Part shown: in pieces, positions 28,733-38,336 of the stretch
Layout of the letters: each line of letters begins with the position of its first letter
Numbering within the stretch: position 1 is the first letter of the stretch
Assembly: GCF_012848475.1 (NCBI RefSeq)
Contig: NZ_CP051666.1
Span: forward strand, 1,639,501 to 1,703,500
DNA from: Marinobacterium sp. LSUCC0821
Lineage (GTDB): Bacteria; Pseudomonadota; Gammaproteobacteria; Pseudomonadales; Balneatricaceae
Length of the DNA: 64,000 nt
Direction: 5' to 3'
Notes under the pieces: model-generated
What the model saw: the letters and a program-made list of their open reading frames with translations, nothing else
Databases searched by the model: none
What the model was told of the DNA's origin: nothing
Translations under genes and position numbers: made by a program

Positions 28733-28858
28733 ATGGCACATCACGACGAAAACTTCCGCGACGGTTCTGGCTGGGGCTGGATTGCAATCAACCTAGTAGC
28801 ACTTGCTTGGATCACTATGCCAGTAAGCATCGCGCTAACTAAAGTTGTTCAGTGGTAA
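28733..28858 (+). CDS. 41-residue single-pass membrane protein behind an FNR box
   Basis: A short gene with GAGGAG 7 bases before the ATG and its own strong terminator. The product starts with a His/Asp-rich polar head (MAHHDENFRDGSGWGW), has one hydrophobic helix (about residues 17-37) containing a Pro, and ends VVQW. I do not recognise the family. Size, single helix and oxygen-type control recall small subunits of respiratory oxidases such as CcoM or CydX, but no similarity to those is evident. It is not a tail of ybbP, because the perfect hairpin and the FNR box intervene. Confidence 0.72.
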   Translation: MAHHDENFRDGSGWGWIAINLVALAWITMPVSIALTKVVQW

Positions 28859-28870
28859 GCGATTACCCAT

Positions 28871-28898
28871 AAAAAAGGAGCCTATTGGCTCCTTTTTT
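28871..28898. terminator. Bidirectional terminator of the small gene and rpiA
   Basis: AAAAAAGGAGCC pairs with GGCTCCTTTTTT around TATT. It follows the 41-residue gene by 12 bases and faces the end of rpiA. Confidence 0.92.
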
Positions 28899-28919
28899 GC
28901 TTATTGGCTAACGCATCGA

Positions 28920-29591
28920 TTAAACCGTAAGTGTCTCGACACCATCAGGGGTTGCCATCAACACTATATCAGCTGGGCGCAAGGCAAAAAGCCCGTTAGT
29001 CACCACACCAACAAGATCGTTCAACTCACGCTCTAACCCTTTAGGGTTTAGAATTTCCATATCGTGCACATCCAAGATGATGTTACCGTTGTCGGTCACA
29101 AAGCCCTGACGATACTCAGGCTGCACGCCTAACTTTGCTAATTCACGCGCAACATAAGAGCGCGCCATCGGAATCACTTCGATCGGTAGTGGGAAAGCAC
29201 CCAACACATCAACCTGTTTGCTCTTATCCACAATACAGACAAACTCTTTCGATGCCGCGGCAACAATCTTCTCACGAGTCAGCGCACCACCACCGCCTTT
29301 AACTAGGTTAAGGTGCGGGTCAAACTCATCCGCGCCATCTACGTAAACCTCGATACCCGATACGCTGTTTAGATCTACAACCTCAATGCCATGCGAGCGC
29401 AGACGCTCTGCTGAAGCTTCCGAACTTGCAACAGCAGCTTCAAACGCACCTTTGTGGGCCGCCAGCGCGTCAATAAAGCAGTTCGCGGTAGAACCGGTGC
29501 CGATACCGATAATCGAATCCGCTTTCAATTTCGGCAGTACATAATCCAAAGCTGCGGCAGCAACCGCTTGCTTCATTTCATCTTGAGTCAT
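28920..29591 (-). CDS. rpiA: Ribose-5-phosphate isomerase A
   Basis: Interconverts ribose-5-phosphate and ribulose-5-phosphate. The 223-residue protein has the family blocks [11 protein letters not shown] near residues 31-41 and [24 protein letters not shown] near 85-108, with the catalytic Asp and Glu/Lys within. It diverges from ilvA, a common gammaproteobacterial arrangement. It links to the xylulokinase branch in the window through the pentose phosphate pathway. Confidence 0.97.
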   Translation of the reverse strand: MTQDEMKQAVAAAALDYVLPKLKADSIIGIGTGSTANCFIDALAAHKGAFEAAVASSEASAERLRSHGIEVVDLNSVSGIEVYVDGADEFDPHLNLVKGGGGALTREKIVAAASKEFVCIVDKSKQVDVLGAFPLPIEVIPMARSYVARELAKLGVQPEYRQGFVTDNGNIILDVHDMEILNPKGLERELNDLVGVVTNGLFALRPADIVLMATPDGVETLTV

Positions 29592-29713
29592 GGTTTAAGC
29601 CTCGAAAAAACAATCCACTAAGTATACGTCATTCGCCCAGTTATGTAGACGCATTGGCAGCGAGTCTATACCATTTGCATCCAATAACTTATTGCAAACA
29701 GCAGCAGATCATC

Positions 29714-31228
29714 ATGCAGCGATACATTCGAAAAATTTTAGAAGCCCAGGTATACGACGTAGCGATCGAGACACCGCTTGAAGAGGCGCGTGGCTTATCA
29801 GAGCGCACAGGCAACCACGTACTCCTCAAACGTGAGGATGAACAGCCAGTCTATTCGTTCAAAATTCGTGGTGCATACAACCGCATGGCGCAGCTTACAC
29901 CAGAAGAGCGTGCGCGCGGCGTCATTACCGCATCTGCAGGTAACCATGCACAGGGTGTTGCCAATGCCGCGCGTTTCCTAGGTGTTAAAGCGACGATCGT
30001 AATGCCGAAGACAACGCCTGACGTGAAGGTAACAAACGTGCGTCGTCTTGGCGGCAAAGCGGTACTTCATGGCGATGCTTTCGATGATGCACGTGTCTAT
30101 GCTGAAAAGTTGATGGAAGAGAAGGGACTCACCTACATTCCACCTTACGACGACCCAGATGTGATTGCCGGACAAGGCACTGTTGCAATGGAGATGCTTC
30201 GCCAACACACCGGCAAGATCGATGCGATCTTTGTACCTGTCGGCGGTGGCGGCCTAATCGCGGGTATCGCAGCGTACGTTAAATACCTGCGTCCAGAGAC
30301 TAAAGTGATCGGCGTTGAGTCTAATGAATCAGCCTGTCTCGCTTTAGCGATGGAGAAGGGACGCCGTGCTATTCTGCCGCAGGTCGGCATCTTTGCAGAC
30401 GGTGTAGCGGTTGCGCAGATCGGTAAATACACCTGGGAGATCTGTAAAGATCACGTCGATGAAGTGATCACAGTGAGCGTCGATGAGATCTGTGCTGCGG
30501 TAAAAGATATCTTTGATGATACCCGTTCAGTAACAGAGCCAGCAGGCGCACTTGCTGTTGCTGGTTTGAAGAAATATGTTGCGCGTGAAAAGTGCGAAGG
30601 CAAAACGCTTATCGCTATCAACTCAGGTGCGAACGTTAACTTTGATCGTCTGCGCCATATTGCAGAGCGCTCTGAACTAGGCGAAAAGCGTGAAATGCTT
30701 ATCGCTGCCCGTATCCCAGAGCGACCAGGCGCTTTTAAAGAGTTCTGCAAGGTACTGGGCAATCGTAACATCACCGAGTTCAACTACCGTTACAGCGACA
30801 GTGATAGCGCAATCGTCTTTGCTGGCGTACAGATTCGCAAAAATAACGATGGTCGTGATGAACTCCTCGCCGAGCTGAATGAAGCACTCGACGAAGTGAC
30901 AGATCTAACTGATAACGAGATGGCAAAACTACATATCCGTTATATGGTTGGTGGACACAAGCCGAGTAGCTGTGGAGATGAAGCGATCTACCGCTTCGAG
31001 TTCCCAGAGCGACCTGGTGCTTTGATGAAGTTCCTAAATACCCTTGGTGGCCGCTGGAATATTTCAATGTTCCACTACCGCAACCACGGCGCTGCTTTTG
31101 GCCGTGTATTAGTGGGTATGGAAGTGCCTAAGAAAGAGCGTGCCGAAGTGCGCAAATACCTAAATGAATTGGGTTACACCTGGTTTGACGAGACCGAAAA
31201 CGAAGCCTATCAACTATTCCTAGGCTAA
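29714..31228 (+). CDS. ilvA: Threonine dehydratase, biosynthetic
   Basis: PLP-dependent deamination of threonine to 2-oxobutyrate, first step to isoleucine. From ATG 29714 the protein has 504 residues, the Pseudomonas length; the frame is open 20 codons upstream without family similarity. The PLP lysine is in VYSFKIRGAYN near residue 50, and the phosphate-binding loop VGGGGLIAGIA near 182. Two C-terminal ACT-like domains (starting ARIPERPGAFKEF and FEFPERPGALMKF) allow isoleucine feedback. The ribosome site is weak. Confidence 0.96.
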   Translation: MQRYIRKILEAQVYDVAIETPLEEARGLSERTGNHVLLKREDEQPVYSFKIRGAYNRMAQLTPEERARGVITASAGNHAQGVANAARFLGVKATIVMPKTTPDVKVTNVRRLGGKAVLHGDAFDDARVYAEKLMEEKGLTYIPPYDDPDVIAGQGTVAMEMLRQHTGKIDAIFVPVGGGGLIAGIAAYVKYLRPETKVIGVESNESACLALAMEKGRRAILPQVGIFADGVAVAQIGKYTWEICKDHVDEVITVSVDEICAAVKDIFDDTRSVTEPAGALAVAGLKKYVAREKCEGKTLIAINSGANVNFDRLRHIAERSELGEKREMLIAARIPERPGAFKEFCKVLGNRNITEFNYRYSDSDSAIVFAGVQIRKNNDGRDELLAELNEALDEVTDLTDNEMAKLHIRYMVGGHKPSSCGDEAIYRFEFPERPGALMKFLNTLGGRWNISMFHYRNHGAAFGRVLVGMEVPKKERAEVRKYLNELGYTWFDETENEAYQLFLG

Positions 31229-31245
31229 GTTAAGCTCTCTCTAAT

Positions 31246-31270
31246 AGCGGGGTTTTATACCCCGCTTTTT
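31246..31270 (+). terminator. ilvA terminator
   Basis: AGCGGGG pairs with CCCCGCT around a 7-base loop and is followed by TTTTTGGTTTT. Confidence 0.88.
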
Positions 31271-31324
31271 GGTTTTACGACCCCATAGTACTGGCAAGGA
31301 CCGCCAGTTTGGAGCTAAAGCGTT

Positions 31325-32317
31325 ATGAACAATCTGTCGTTTTCGCTATTCGTCATCTTTGCCGGATTAAGCTCGGGCTATTCATTGCGTCAGGTTGTTA
31401 ATCAGGGCTACGTTACACTCCCCTTTTCTCTAACTAGCTTGGCGAAGTGGGGGCGAAATATCGGTATCACCGCTATCATTCCACTGGCATTTCTACTCGC
31501 TATTTGGGTCACAAGCCTCTCTGATCATCGACTCTTTTTGATGCCATTTATCGGGCTTGCAACGCTCGTTTTTGGAGGTATCTGCGGTTACCTCATTGGC
31601 GTCTATAACAAGAGCAGTGATCGTGACAAAGCAGTGCTCTTCTGCTCAACCAGCTTCACCAATATCGGAGCTGTGGGCTCCTTAGTCTGCTACCTATTTC
31701 TTGGCGAAGCGGGCTTTGCTCTGGTTACCTTCTACCGATTCTTTGAGGAGGTTTACTACTTCACGGTCGGCTACCCTGTCACACAGATGATTGGCGATGC
31801 CGGGAACCAACGTAAAGAGCCGATACTTCAAATGTTACTACGCATTTTGAAGCAGCCCTTTCTACAGGCAATCCTCTTAGCACTCACCATTGGGGTATCG
31901 CTGAACCTATTGAACGTCGAACGACCTGCGCAACTGGGCGTTGTGAACAACTACCTGATCCCCTGTGGCGCCTTTATTCTGCTCTTCTCAGTTGGGCTGG
32001 GTCTGCGCTTTAGTAGCATTAAAGATTATCTAAAACTCTCGGTTCATGTCGCGACAGTTCGCGCAACGGTTGTGCCACTCTTCGCCGTATCGCTGGCCTG
32101 GGCACTAGGTTTAGGTGAGATAGATAACGGCTTAGCCTTAGGGGTGGTGTTGATACTGAGTGCGATGCCAACCGCGGTGAACGCGATTGTTGCGACCTCA
32201 GTCTATGACTTAGATATCGATTTAGCGAACTCTGCTTGGGCAGTCTCTACCGCCTCTATGGCTATCGTACTGCCCTGTATCTATCTGCTGATCCATCTAC
32301 TCGGGTTTGGAGTTTAA
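31325..32317 (+). CDS. AEC (auxin efflux carrier) family permease
   Basis: A 330-residue membrane protein with about ten hydrophobic segments. The central FCSTSFTNIGAVGSLVCYLFLGE and the C-terminal LILSAMPTAVNAIVATSVYDLD stretch match the two crossing motifs of AEC/PIN-like transporters. Substrates of bacterial members range from malate and malonate to auxin-like compounds and cannot be told here. It stands alone between ilvA and a small convergent gene. Confidence 0.78.
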   Translation: MNNLSFSLFVIFAGLSSGYSLRQVVNQGYVTLPFSLTSLAKWGRNIGITAIIPLAFLLAIWVTSLSDHRLFLMPFIGLATLVFGGICGYLIGVYNKSSDRDKAVLFCSTSFTNIGAVGSLVCYLFLGEAGFALVTFYRFFEEVYYFTVGYPVTQMIGDAGNQRKEPILQMLLRILKQPFLQAILLALTIGVSLNLLNVERPAQLGVVNNYLIPCGAFILLFSVGLGLRFSSIKDYLKLSVHVATVRATVVPLFAVSLAWALGLGEIDNGLALGVVLILSAMPTAVNAIVATSVYDLDIDLANSAWAVSTASMAIVLPCIYLLIHLLGFGV

Positions 32318-32368
32318 TATCCAGCCCATACAAGTAGATGATCTATTTCAGCTAACGCTCTCTGGCGT

Positions 32369-32878
32369 CTATTGCCCCTCTGGAGTCTCTGGAGAGAAAG
32401 CAAACTCTGATTGGGTTAGCGCCTGGATAGAAAAGATCAGCAATGAGACCAGCCCCCAGCTCAGACCCAAGACTACACCAGCATCAATAATGCCGCGCCA
32501 AGGCTGCGGAATTGAGTGCACCAAAATCACCAAGCAGATGATAAAAGCAGTGAGCGAGTAACTGACTATTTTGCGTTTCTTAGTGGTGTGGAAAAAACCC
32601 ATGCAGAAGAGCGGCGCCAACAGCATACGAATCAGGGTTGGGTTATCTCGCAGGTAGCGTGCACGTGCTGCAGCTCGTGGCGAGAAGTTTTGCTGAAAAC
32701 CACGGTAACCCTCAGCAAACCCCATAAATACGAGGCAGGATAAGAGTGCCATCCAGTGACCAAAGCTCAATTCAGCAAAAGGCAGTTCAAACGCCATAGG
32801 TGCAAGGCGATATACAGCGCTGCTAAAGATCAGCACCATACCAATCACACCCCAGAGTGCCGCGATAGATCCGAACAT
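32369..32878 (-). CDS. Small integral membrane protein, unknown function
   Basis: A 169-residue protein with four hydrophobic segments at about residues 4-25, 41-59, 99-116 and 129-153, and a basic loop (RAAARARYLRDN) between the second and third. I do not recognise the family. It precedes nothing on its strand and converges on the AEC gene. The dctBD pair lies upstream on the same strand 50 bases away, so read-through is possible. Confidence 0.55.
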   Translation of the reverse strand: MFGSIAALWGVIGMVLIFSSAVYRLAPMAFELPFAELSFGHWMALLSCLVFMGFAEGYRGFQQNFSPRAAARARYLRDNPTLIRMLLAPLFCMGFFHTTKKRKIVSYSLTAFIICLVILVHSIPQPWRGIIDAGVVLGLSWGLVSLLIFSIQALTQSEFAFSPETPEGQ

Positions 32879-32927
32879 TGATTAATCTCTAATAAAACTG
32901 AGCAGTGAAGTATACGGGAAAGTCAGC

Positions 32928-34292
32928 CTATTTGTAGTCAGCCTTATCCAAACCATATTTACGCATCTTATCGTAGAGCGTTTTTCTAGGCACATTGAGT
33001 GCTACCAGTGTCTCTTTAATGGAGCCAGCATGACGCTCCAACTCATTTTGAATCAGGGTCTTCTCAAAGTTTTCGACGCGCTGCGGTAGGCTTAGATCAG
33101 CCATTTGAGTCGCGAATGCCTGCGGCTCACCATCGAGTGCAAAGGCATCACCGAGAAGTACATAACGCTCGGCAAGATTACGCAGTTCACGGACGTTACC
33201 CTGCCAATCCTGCATCACTAGAGCTTGCATCTGTTCAGGACTAAGTGGTGCTACCTCGCGCCCAAATTGCGAGGATGCAACCAGAGCAAAGTGCTTAAAT
33301 AGCAGAGGAATATCCTCACGACGCTCGCGAAGTGGCGGAATATCGACACGCACAACATTGAGACGGTAGTAGAGATCTTCACGGAAATCGCCGCGTGATG
33401 CTGCCTCACGAAGATCCACCTTCGTCGCCGCTATGACACGCAGGTCCAGATCAATTGTCTTATTCGATCCAAGACGCTCAATCTGCCGCTCTTCCAACAC
33501 ACGCAACAGCTTAACCTGAAGAGCCATCGACATGCTCTCGATCTCATCGAGGAAGAGTGTACCGCCTTGGGCGTGTTCTAACTTGCCGATGCGTCGCGTT
33601 TTGGCATCGGTAAAAGCGCCAGCTTCATGGCCCAAGAGCTCGCTCTCGATCAAATTTTCAGGTACTGCACCACAGTTAATCGCCACAAAATTGGCAGCTC
33701 TGCGATTTGAATTTTCGTGAATATAGCGGGCCAACAGATCCTTACCGGTACCCGTCTCACCATGAATCAAAATGTCCGCTGGGGTATCTGCAACCGCACG
33801 CACCACGTTACGCAGTTGCTGCACACCGGGACTGGTACCAATTAATCGAGGACCCGCCGCATTGTGTTCCGCCAGCTCCTGTCGAAGTGCACGGTTTTCA
33901 AGGGTAAGTGCCCGTTTTTCCGAAGCACGACGACAGACATCTAGCAGCAGATCAGAGGCGAAAGGCTTCTCGATAAAATCGTAGGCCCCTTCGCGAATAG
34001 CGGTCACGGCCATGGAGATATCACCATGCCCGGTGATAATGATCACTGGGATATCTGCATCTAAATCTTTAATCTTTTGCAGCAGCTCGATACCTGTCAT
34101 ACCGGGCATATTGATGTCGGTAACAACAACACCAGGCCAACCAGCTGTTAAGGCTGAAAAAGCAGTTTCAGCGTTTGCATGGGTCTCCAGTTCGTACCCT
34201 TCAAGCTCCAGTGTCTGGCCCGCAGAGTCACGTATATAGGGGTCGTCATCAACCAACATGACCCGCATAGAAACTGCTGTTAATTCTGCCAC
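32928..34292 (-). CDS. dctD: C4-dicarboxylate response regulator, sigma-54 activator
   Basis: A 454-residue NtrC-type regulator. It has a receiver domain with Asp59 in VTDINMPGM, a central AAA+ domain with Walker A GETGTGKD (178-185), Walker B GGTLFLDEIE, and a C-terminal Fis-type helix-turn-helix ending RKTLYDKMRKYGLD. The sigma-54 contact loop reads GAFTDA (225-230) instead of the usual GAFTGA. It starts at GTG (34292) four bases after dctB. Expected targets are TRAP or DctA dicarboxylate transporters, none of which lies in this window. Confidence 0.9.
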   Translation of the reverse strand: MAELTAVSMRVMLVDDDPYIRDSAGQTLELEGYELETHANAETAFSALTAGWPGVVVTDINMPGMTGIELLQKIKDLDADIPVIIITGHGDISMAVTAIREGAYDFIEKPFASDLLLDVCRRASEKRALTLENRALRQELAEHNAAGPRLIGTSPGVQQLRNVVRAVADTPADILIHGETGTGKDLLARYIHENSNRRAANFVAINCGAVPENLIESELLGHEAGAFTDAKTRRIGKLEHAQGGTLFLDEIESMSMALQVKLLRVLEERQIERLGSNKTIDLDLRVIAATKVDLREAASRGDFREDLYYRLNVVRVDIPPLRERREDIPLLFKHFALVASSQFGREVAPLSPEQMQALVMQDWQGNVRELRNLAERYVLLGDAFALDGEPQAFATQMADLSLPQRVENFEKTLIQNELERHAGSIKETLVALNVPRKTLYDKMRKYGLDKADYK

Positions 34293-34296
34293 TCTT

Positions 34297-36543
34297 CTAT
34301 CCTTGCTCTAACTCGATACGAAACTCTGCACCACCTGCAGGATGGTTGTGAGCGCTTAACTCACCCCCTAGAGAGGAGACTATACGCTGTGATATCGATA
34401 GACCCAAACCTAATCCCTGCCCCTGCAGCTTAGTTGTATAAAATGGTGTGAAAACATTGGCAAGAGATTCGGGCTCCAAGCCAGGTCCAGTATCAATGAC
34501 CGAGATAATAAGTCGCTGTTGGTTTTGATATTGATGCTGCGAAACTTTAATTTCTATCTCTTTGCGCTCACTTTGCTCTAGCGCTTGAGCCGCATTATTG
34601 ATGATATTGACCATCACCTGCTCCAAACGCAGCAAGTCCCCTTTAACCCAAAACTGTTCAAGATTATCAGGCCAATGAATAGTGACGCCCTGACGATCAA
34701 GCTGACCATACAGAATCGACATTGCACCATCTTTAAGATCGCGAAGTGAAATGCGCCCCTGAATATCGTCACTCTTGCGAGAAAACTCCTTAAGCGGGTG
34801 AATGATTCTCGCCATACGTTCTGTAAGAGAGGCGATCTCAAGAAGATTTTGATGAACACGCTCTTTCCTATCCATTTCTAGGAATTTATCGGCATTATCG
34901 GCGTAATTACGGATTGCAGTGAGTGGCTGATTCAGCTCATGGTTGATCCCTGCAGACATCTGACCAATGGTTGCCAGCTTCGCAGCTTGAACCAGCTCGT
35001 TCTGTGTCTGATGGTGTTTTTCAACCTCTGCTAGCAACTGCTCGTTGGCTGCTTGCAGGTCCACAGTGCGCTCTTCAACACGAATTTCTAACTCATTCTG
35101 AGCACGCTCTAAGGCTTCAATGTGTTGGCGACGTTCAGTGATATCTACCAAAGTAAGAATCAGCTGGGTCCGCCCTCCTCGCTCCGTATAACTCAGCGCC
35201 AACTCAACCGGAAACTCCGATGAATCGACTCGAATACCATCGACTTCAAGACGCAGATTCTCCTCGCGTGTTGAGATCTCTCGAGTGATGTATTGCTGCA
35301 GAACGGGCCTGTCCGCCTCAGATACTAGATTATAAAAAGGCTGACCCAACATCTGCTCTGGAGAGTAACCAAACATCTGCTGCAAAATCGGATTGAAATA
35401 CTCAATTCGACCATCAGCATCAATCAAAGAGAGACCCGCTTGGGTGTGGTTGATGACCCCTTCAATGCGCTCCTCTTGCTCACGCCTAACCTGCTCCTCA
35501 CGACGGCTGAAAAGCTCGCGCTCGCTGCGAATACGCCTGCGCTGAAACAGCAGAATCGAGACCAGTGCAATCACTACAAAGCCGATGGTTGCAAGCAGCT
35601 GTACAAGCAGAATGCGCTCTTCGACTGGACGAAGGTTGGCAAAGATATGAATCTTTAGATCGGTATCTTCAACGTTAGCTGAATTAGTTAGATATTGATT
35701 AGGATTGAGCTGATCAGTTGCATTTTGGGTTGGATCTTTGGGCTCTAGAAGCGTGATGACTTCTGTACCCAGGGCGGCACGTTCACGGTAGACGATATTC
35801 AGCGAGTTAAGCGCCTGATCGCCATAACGCAAACTATCTACGATACGTTGCATCTGTTCACTATTAAGTGGGCTAAGGGTTTTAAACATCCACTGATTGT
35901 TGGTACTAATTACCACAACGCCGTCATCATCAGAGACCACAACCTCTGTGTTAGGGTCACTCCAACGACCCTCAATCTGATCCAGGTCTATTTTGACGAC
36001 TACCGCGCCTATCACTTTTTCAGCTCGACGCATCGAGAAACTGAAGTAGTAACCACGTTTTTTGGTGGTGCTGCCTAGCGCAAAATAGCGACCAGGCACA
36101 CCCTGCATTGCATCGGTAAAGTAGGGACGAAACGCAAAGTTACGGCCGATAAAGCTGGTATCTTTAAACCAGTTACTTGCCGCCTGCGTTGTACCCGAAG
36201 CATCCATTACGTAAATGTCCAAAGCGTTAACTAACTCTGCTGCCTCTTGCAGGTAGAGGTTAGCCGATGCAATCGTATCTTCGCCCGCGCCTGATACAGC
36301 ATCGAGAAGCAAACGGTGATTCGCCAACAGCTGTGGCAGGCTTCGATAGCGTTCTAGACGCTGCTCTAAGGTCGCCTTGTATCGCACCAGATCATCACTC
36401 ACCTTCTGCTCCAACTCACTCATCGCTTGTTCGCGCGTAGCAAGCGTCGAGTAGATCAGGGTCAGTACGAACAGAGTTAACGTGACAATGACCACTACTG
36501 GGCGGTAGGGTAGAAATGAACGTGCCGAATATGAGTCGGGCAT
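34297..36543 (-). CDS. dctB: C4-dicarboxylate sensor histidine kinase
   Basis: A 748-residue sensor. It has TM1 near residues 14-36, a periplasmic tandem-Cache region about 40-310, TM2 near 317-337, a PAS domain about 367-485, then a HisKA-type H-box INHELNQPLTAIRNYADN and HATPase with N-box INNAAQALEQ and G-boxes DTGPGL and GLGLGLSISQRI. It signals to DctD, encoded next. The extra PAS makes it longer than the 600-630 residues of typical DctB. Confidence 0.88.
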   Translation of the reverse strand: MPDSYSARSFLPYRPVVVIVTLTLFVLTLIYSTLATREQAMSELEQKVSDDLVRYKATLEQRLERYRSLPQLLANHRLLLDAVSGAGEDTIASANLYLQEAAELVNALDIYVMDASGTTQAASNWFKDTSFIGRNFAFRPYFTDAMQGVPGRYFALGSTTKKRGYYFSFSMRRAEKVIGAVVVKIDLDQIEGRWSDPNTEVVVSDDDGVVVISTNNQWMFKTLSPLNSEQMQRIVDSLRYGDQALNSLNIVYRERAALGTEVITLLEPKDPTQNATDQLNPNQYLTNSANVEDTDLKIHIFANLRPVEERILLVQLLATIGFVVIALVSILLFQRRRIRSERELFSRREEQVRREQEERIEGVINHTQAGLSLIDADGRIEYFNPILQQMFGYSPEQMLGQPFYNLVSEADRPVLQQYITREISTREENLRLEVDGIRVDSSEFPVELALSYTERGGRTQLILTLVDITERRQHIEALERAQNELEIRVEERTVDLQAANEQLLAEVEKHHQTQNELVQAAKLATIGQMSAGINHELNQPLTAIRNYADNADKFLEMDRKERVHQNLLEIASLTERMARIIHPLKEFSRKSDDIQGRISLRDLKDGAMSILYGQLDRQGVTIHWPDNLEQFWVKGDLLRLEQVMVNIINNAAQALEQSERKEIEIKVSQHQYQNQQRLIISVIDTGPGLEPESLANVFTPFYTTKLQGQGLGLGLSISQRIVSSLGGELSAHNHPAGGAEFRIELEQG

Positions 36544-36651
36544 AGGGTAAAAGTACCTTTAGATAACTAGGTAGATTTTTTCGCACTGTCGCAGCAGTTG
36601 CAAGCAGTTAAAATCTGACAAAATCGCTCGGTTATTAAATATATGCTCTGC

Positions 36652-36657
36652 TATACT
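36652..36657 (+). promoter_or_regulatory. Possible -10 element for gshA
   Basis: TATACT lies 28 bases before the gshA start in the 142-base divergent gap with dctB. No good -35 hexamer stands at 17 bases, so this is a weak call. Confidence 0.3.
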
Positions 36658-36685
36658 TCCGGCACTTAAGAAAGGAAGCTCATTA

Positions 36686-38251
36686 GTGCTACAGTCAGTT
36701 CAAGAAAATCTGCAGCGCCTTGTTGCCACTGGCAATACGGAACTACTCAAGGGCCTTGGCCATGGAATCGAGAAAGAGGCGCTTCGCGCTGACTCTCAAG
36801 GTGCCATAGTACAGACAGATCACCCTGTAAAATTAGGCTCTGCTCTAACCCATGGTCACATTACCACTGACTACTCTGAAGCACTCCTAGAATTCATCAC
36901 CGGTGTAAGCACCGATGTCTCTGAAAGCCTACGAGAACTCACCGAACTTCACCAGTTTGCCTATCGCAATCTTGGCAATGAAACCCTTTGGGGAGCTAGC
37001 ATGCCATGCAAGATCTCATCAGTAGATGAGATTCGCATTGCTGAATACGGTAGTTCAAATATTGGCAAACTGAAGCACATCTACCGCATCGGTCTAGAGA
37101 GCCGTTATGGCAAGATGATGCAGACCATTGCAGGCATCCACTATAACTTCTCTCTGCCTGAAGCCTTCTGGCCAGTCTGGAAAGGGGTAATGGGCAGTTC
37201 ACTTTCAGACCAAGACTTTGCATCGGATCGCTACTTTGCGCTGATTCGAAACTTCCGTCGTTACAGCTGGCTGCTTCTATACCTTTTTGGCGCATCACCC
37301 GCTGTCGGTAAAGAGTTCCTGAAGGGAGTTAAGCATCAACTTCAGGCACTAGACGACCATACCTTTTACGGCCCTTGGGCAACATCACTTCGTATGAGTG
37401 ACCTCGGTTACTCAAACCGTGCGCAAGAGGGTTTGAATGTCTGCTTTAACCACCTATCGACCTACGCGACCTCGTTAAAGCAGGCGATCAATACACCGCA
37501 TGCACCCTATGCAGCGATGGGAGTGAAAGTTGATGGCAACTACAAGCAGTTAAATAGCAATGTTCTGCAAATTGAGAACGAGTACTACAGTGACATTCGT
37601 CCTAAGCGTGTCACCTACTCTGGTGAAAAGCCCGTTCACGCGCTCATTGAGCGAGGCGTGCAGTATATTGAAGTACGCAATACAGACATTAACCCGCTGC
37701 TACCGATCGGAATCGATCTGGTGCAAGCACGGTTTATGGATGCCTTCCTGCTAACCTGTCTGTTTGCAGGTGAAGAGACTCTATCTCCAGCAGAGTGTGC
37801 TACCGTTGCTCGCAATAAGTCACTAATCGTTAACGAAGGCCGCAAACCCGGTTTAATGCTTGATACACCAGAGGGCGAAGTGACCCGTGAAGCCTTTGCA
37901 ACTGAGATACTAGATCAGGTTGCCCGTGTTGCTGAGATACTCGATACGATCCACAAAACCAATCTCTATTCACGTGCTGTAATCGAGCAGCGTAAAGTGG
38001 TTGCGGACCCTGAACTTACGCCATCTGCGAAGATCATTAATGCACTTAAAGAGAGCGGCCTTTCCTACCATGAATGGACTCTTTCGATGAGCCAGCAGCA
38101 TCAGAAACTGCTTGAGAGTGAACCGCTTAACTCTGAAGTTGAGGCTAATTTGGTAGCACAGAGCAACGCATCACTTGCAGAGCAGCGCGCTGTAGAGGCT
38201 GCAGATACAATCGAGTTTGATGAGTTCCTTGAGGCATACCTCAACGGTTAA
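36686..38251 (+). CDS. gshA: Glutamate-cysteine ligase
   Basis: Joins glutamate and cysteine, the first and rate-limiting step of glutathione synthesis. The 521-residue length fits the gammaproteobacterial type. Seen motifs: GHGIEKEALR near residues 25-34, HGHITTDYSEALLEFIT near 54-70, and QTIAGIHYNFSLPE. It starts at GTG with AAAGGAAG about 8 bases upstream. It is monocistronic, ending at a bidirectional terminator. Confidence 0.95.
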   Translation: MLQSVQENLQRLVATGNTELLKGLGHGIEKEALRADSQGAIVQTDHPVKLGSALTHGHITTDYSEALLEFITGVSTDVSESLRELTELHQFAYRNLGNETLWGASMPCKISSVDEIRIAEYGSSNIGKLKHIYRIGLESRYGKMMQTIAGIHYNFSLPEAFWPVWKGVMGSSLSDQDFASDRYFALIRNFRRYSWLLLYLFGASPAVGKEFLKGVKHQLQALDDHTFYGPWATSLRMSDLGYSNRAQEGLNVCFNHLSTYATSLKQAINTPHAPYAAMGVKVDGNYKQLNSNVLQIENEYYSDIRPKRVTYSGEKPVHALIERGVQYIEVRNTDINPLLPIGIDLVQARFMDAFLLTCLFAGEETLSPAECATVARNKSLIVNEGRKPGLMLDTPEGEVTREAFATEILDQVARVAEILDTIHKTNLYSRAVIEQRKVVADPELTPSAKIINALKESGLSYHEWTLSMSQQHQKLLESEPLNSEVEANLVAQSNASLAEQRAVEAADTIEFDEFLEAYLNG

Positions 38252-38294
38252 TCGCCCTCTCCCTAGTCTCCAATCGGCGGCATAAATCAGACAT

Positions 38295-38323
38295 AAAAAA
38301 ACCGGCTGAATAGCCGGTTTTTT
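38295..38323. terminator. Bidirectional terminator of gshA and the FKBP gene
   Basis: AAAAAACCGGCT pairs with AGCCGGTTTTTT around GAAT, between two convergent genes. Confidence 0.93.
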
Positions 38324-38336
38324 CCTTTGCTTGGAA

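Noticed and set aside
33532-34239. Plus-strand open frames inside dctD
   Set aside because: Antisense shadows of a well-conserved response regulator.
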